NCBI GenBank assembly: GCA_910586635.1
Contig: CAJUJA010000062.1
Span: forward strand, 1 to 5,931
DNA length: 5,931 nt
Source of the DNA: an uncultured Bacilli bacterium
Lineage (GTDB): Bacteria > Bacillota_I > Bacilli_A > RF39 > UBA660
Reading direction: 5' to 3'
Every line of letters starts with the position of its first letter. Position 1 is the stretch's first letter. The notes below the pieces were generated by a model. It made no database searches, was not told where the DNA came from, and saw nothing but the letters and a program-made list of their open reading frames with translations. Positions 5,901-5,931 of the stretch are shown in pieces. Position numbers and translations under genes: made by a program.

Positions 5901-5918
5901 ATCACCTTTTATAATATA
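5901..5918 (-). promoter_or_regulatory. tsaE leader: strong ribosome binding site and weak -10-like box
   Basis: The minus strand carries AAAGGTGAT (5901-5909), five bases before the tsaE ATG and a very strong Shine-Dalgarno. Just upstream is TATATTAT (5911-5918), which resembles a -10 box. A start driven by it would leave almost no leader before the ribosome binding site, and the -35 region falls into the terminal homopolymer. I am confident in the ribosome binding site but not in a promoter. Confidence 0.55.
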
Positions 5919-5931
5919 CCAAAAAAAAAAT

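Noticed and set aside
5921..5930. Ten-base A run as a terminator U tract of an upstream gene
   Set aside because: On the minus strand it is a T run, but the sequence ends one base further on, so no preceding stem can be seen. It may equally be where the assembly broke on a homopolymer.
1..5931. CRISPR array, tRNA, rRNA, insertion sequence or phage attachment site
   Set aside because: No regularly spaced repeats, transposase motifs, tRNA-like cloverleaf or rRNA-like stretches were seen on either strand.

Overview
The window looks like one short contig from an AT-rich Gram-positive-type bacterium (Bacillota). It may be an uncultured gut lineage, but the sequence alone does not place it more precisely. 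Evidence: roughly 30% G+C by eye, AGGAGG-type ribosome binding sites, the Bacillus-like gene order tsaE-tsaB-rimI-tsaD, and a SipW/TasA-like export module. Trp is encoded by TGG (for example in the signal peptidase) and the conserved families have no internal TGA, so the standard bacterial code fits better than the mycoplasma code. All genes lie on the minus strand, so transcription runs from high to low coordinates.

Right half (3364-5895): a tightly packed operon for the tRNA modification t6A and associated N-acetylation. The order is tsaE, tsaB (4-base overlap), rimI (TTG start one base after the tsaB stop) and tsaD. TsaB, TsaD and TsaE together form the bacterial threonylcarbamoyl-transfer machinery. 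The TsaC/TsaC2 (Sua5) enzyme that makes the intermediate is not in the window. This is a housekeeping region.

Middle (3054-3363): a 310-base non-coding stretch with a good sigma-A-type promoter facing the left half (TTGTAA, 17-base spacer, TATAAT) and several small A/T inverted repeats. No strong terminator after tsaD is visible.

Left half (33-3053): a compact secretion and surface module. Its first gene encodes a 196-residue TasA/camelysin-like protein with a SipW-type signal peptide. A 122-base spacer follows, holding a possible 35-residue single-helix membrane peptide and a long-range inverted repeat. Next come a 379-residue polytopic membrane protein ending in a Ser-His (SipW/ER-type) signal peptidase domain, and a DUF5305-like membrane protein with a large extracellular domain. 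The likely logic is that the peptidase matures the abundant substrate, which may assemble outside the cell, while the DUF5305-like protein acts as a membrane partner of unknown role. The substrate gene is visibly richer in G+C than the peptidase gene.

Contig ends: bases 1-29 are an Illumina TruSeq read-2 adapter, not biology, so everything left of about base 30 is artefact. The DUF5305-like stop codon at 33-35 lies just outside the adapter, so that gene appears complete. The right end finishes in a ten-base A run just upstream of tsaE.
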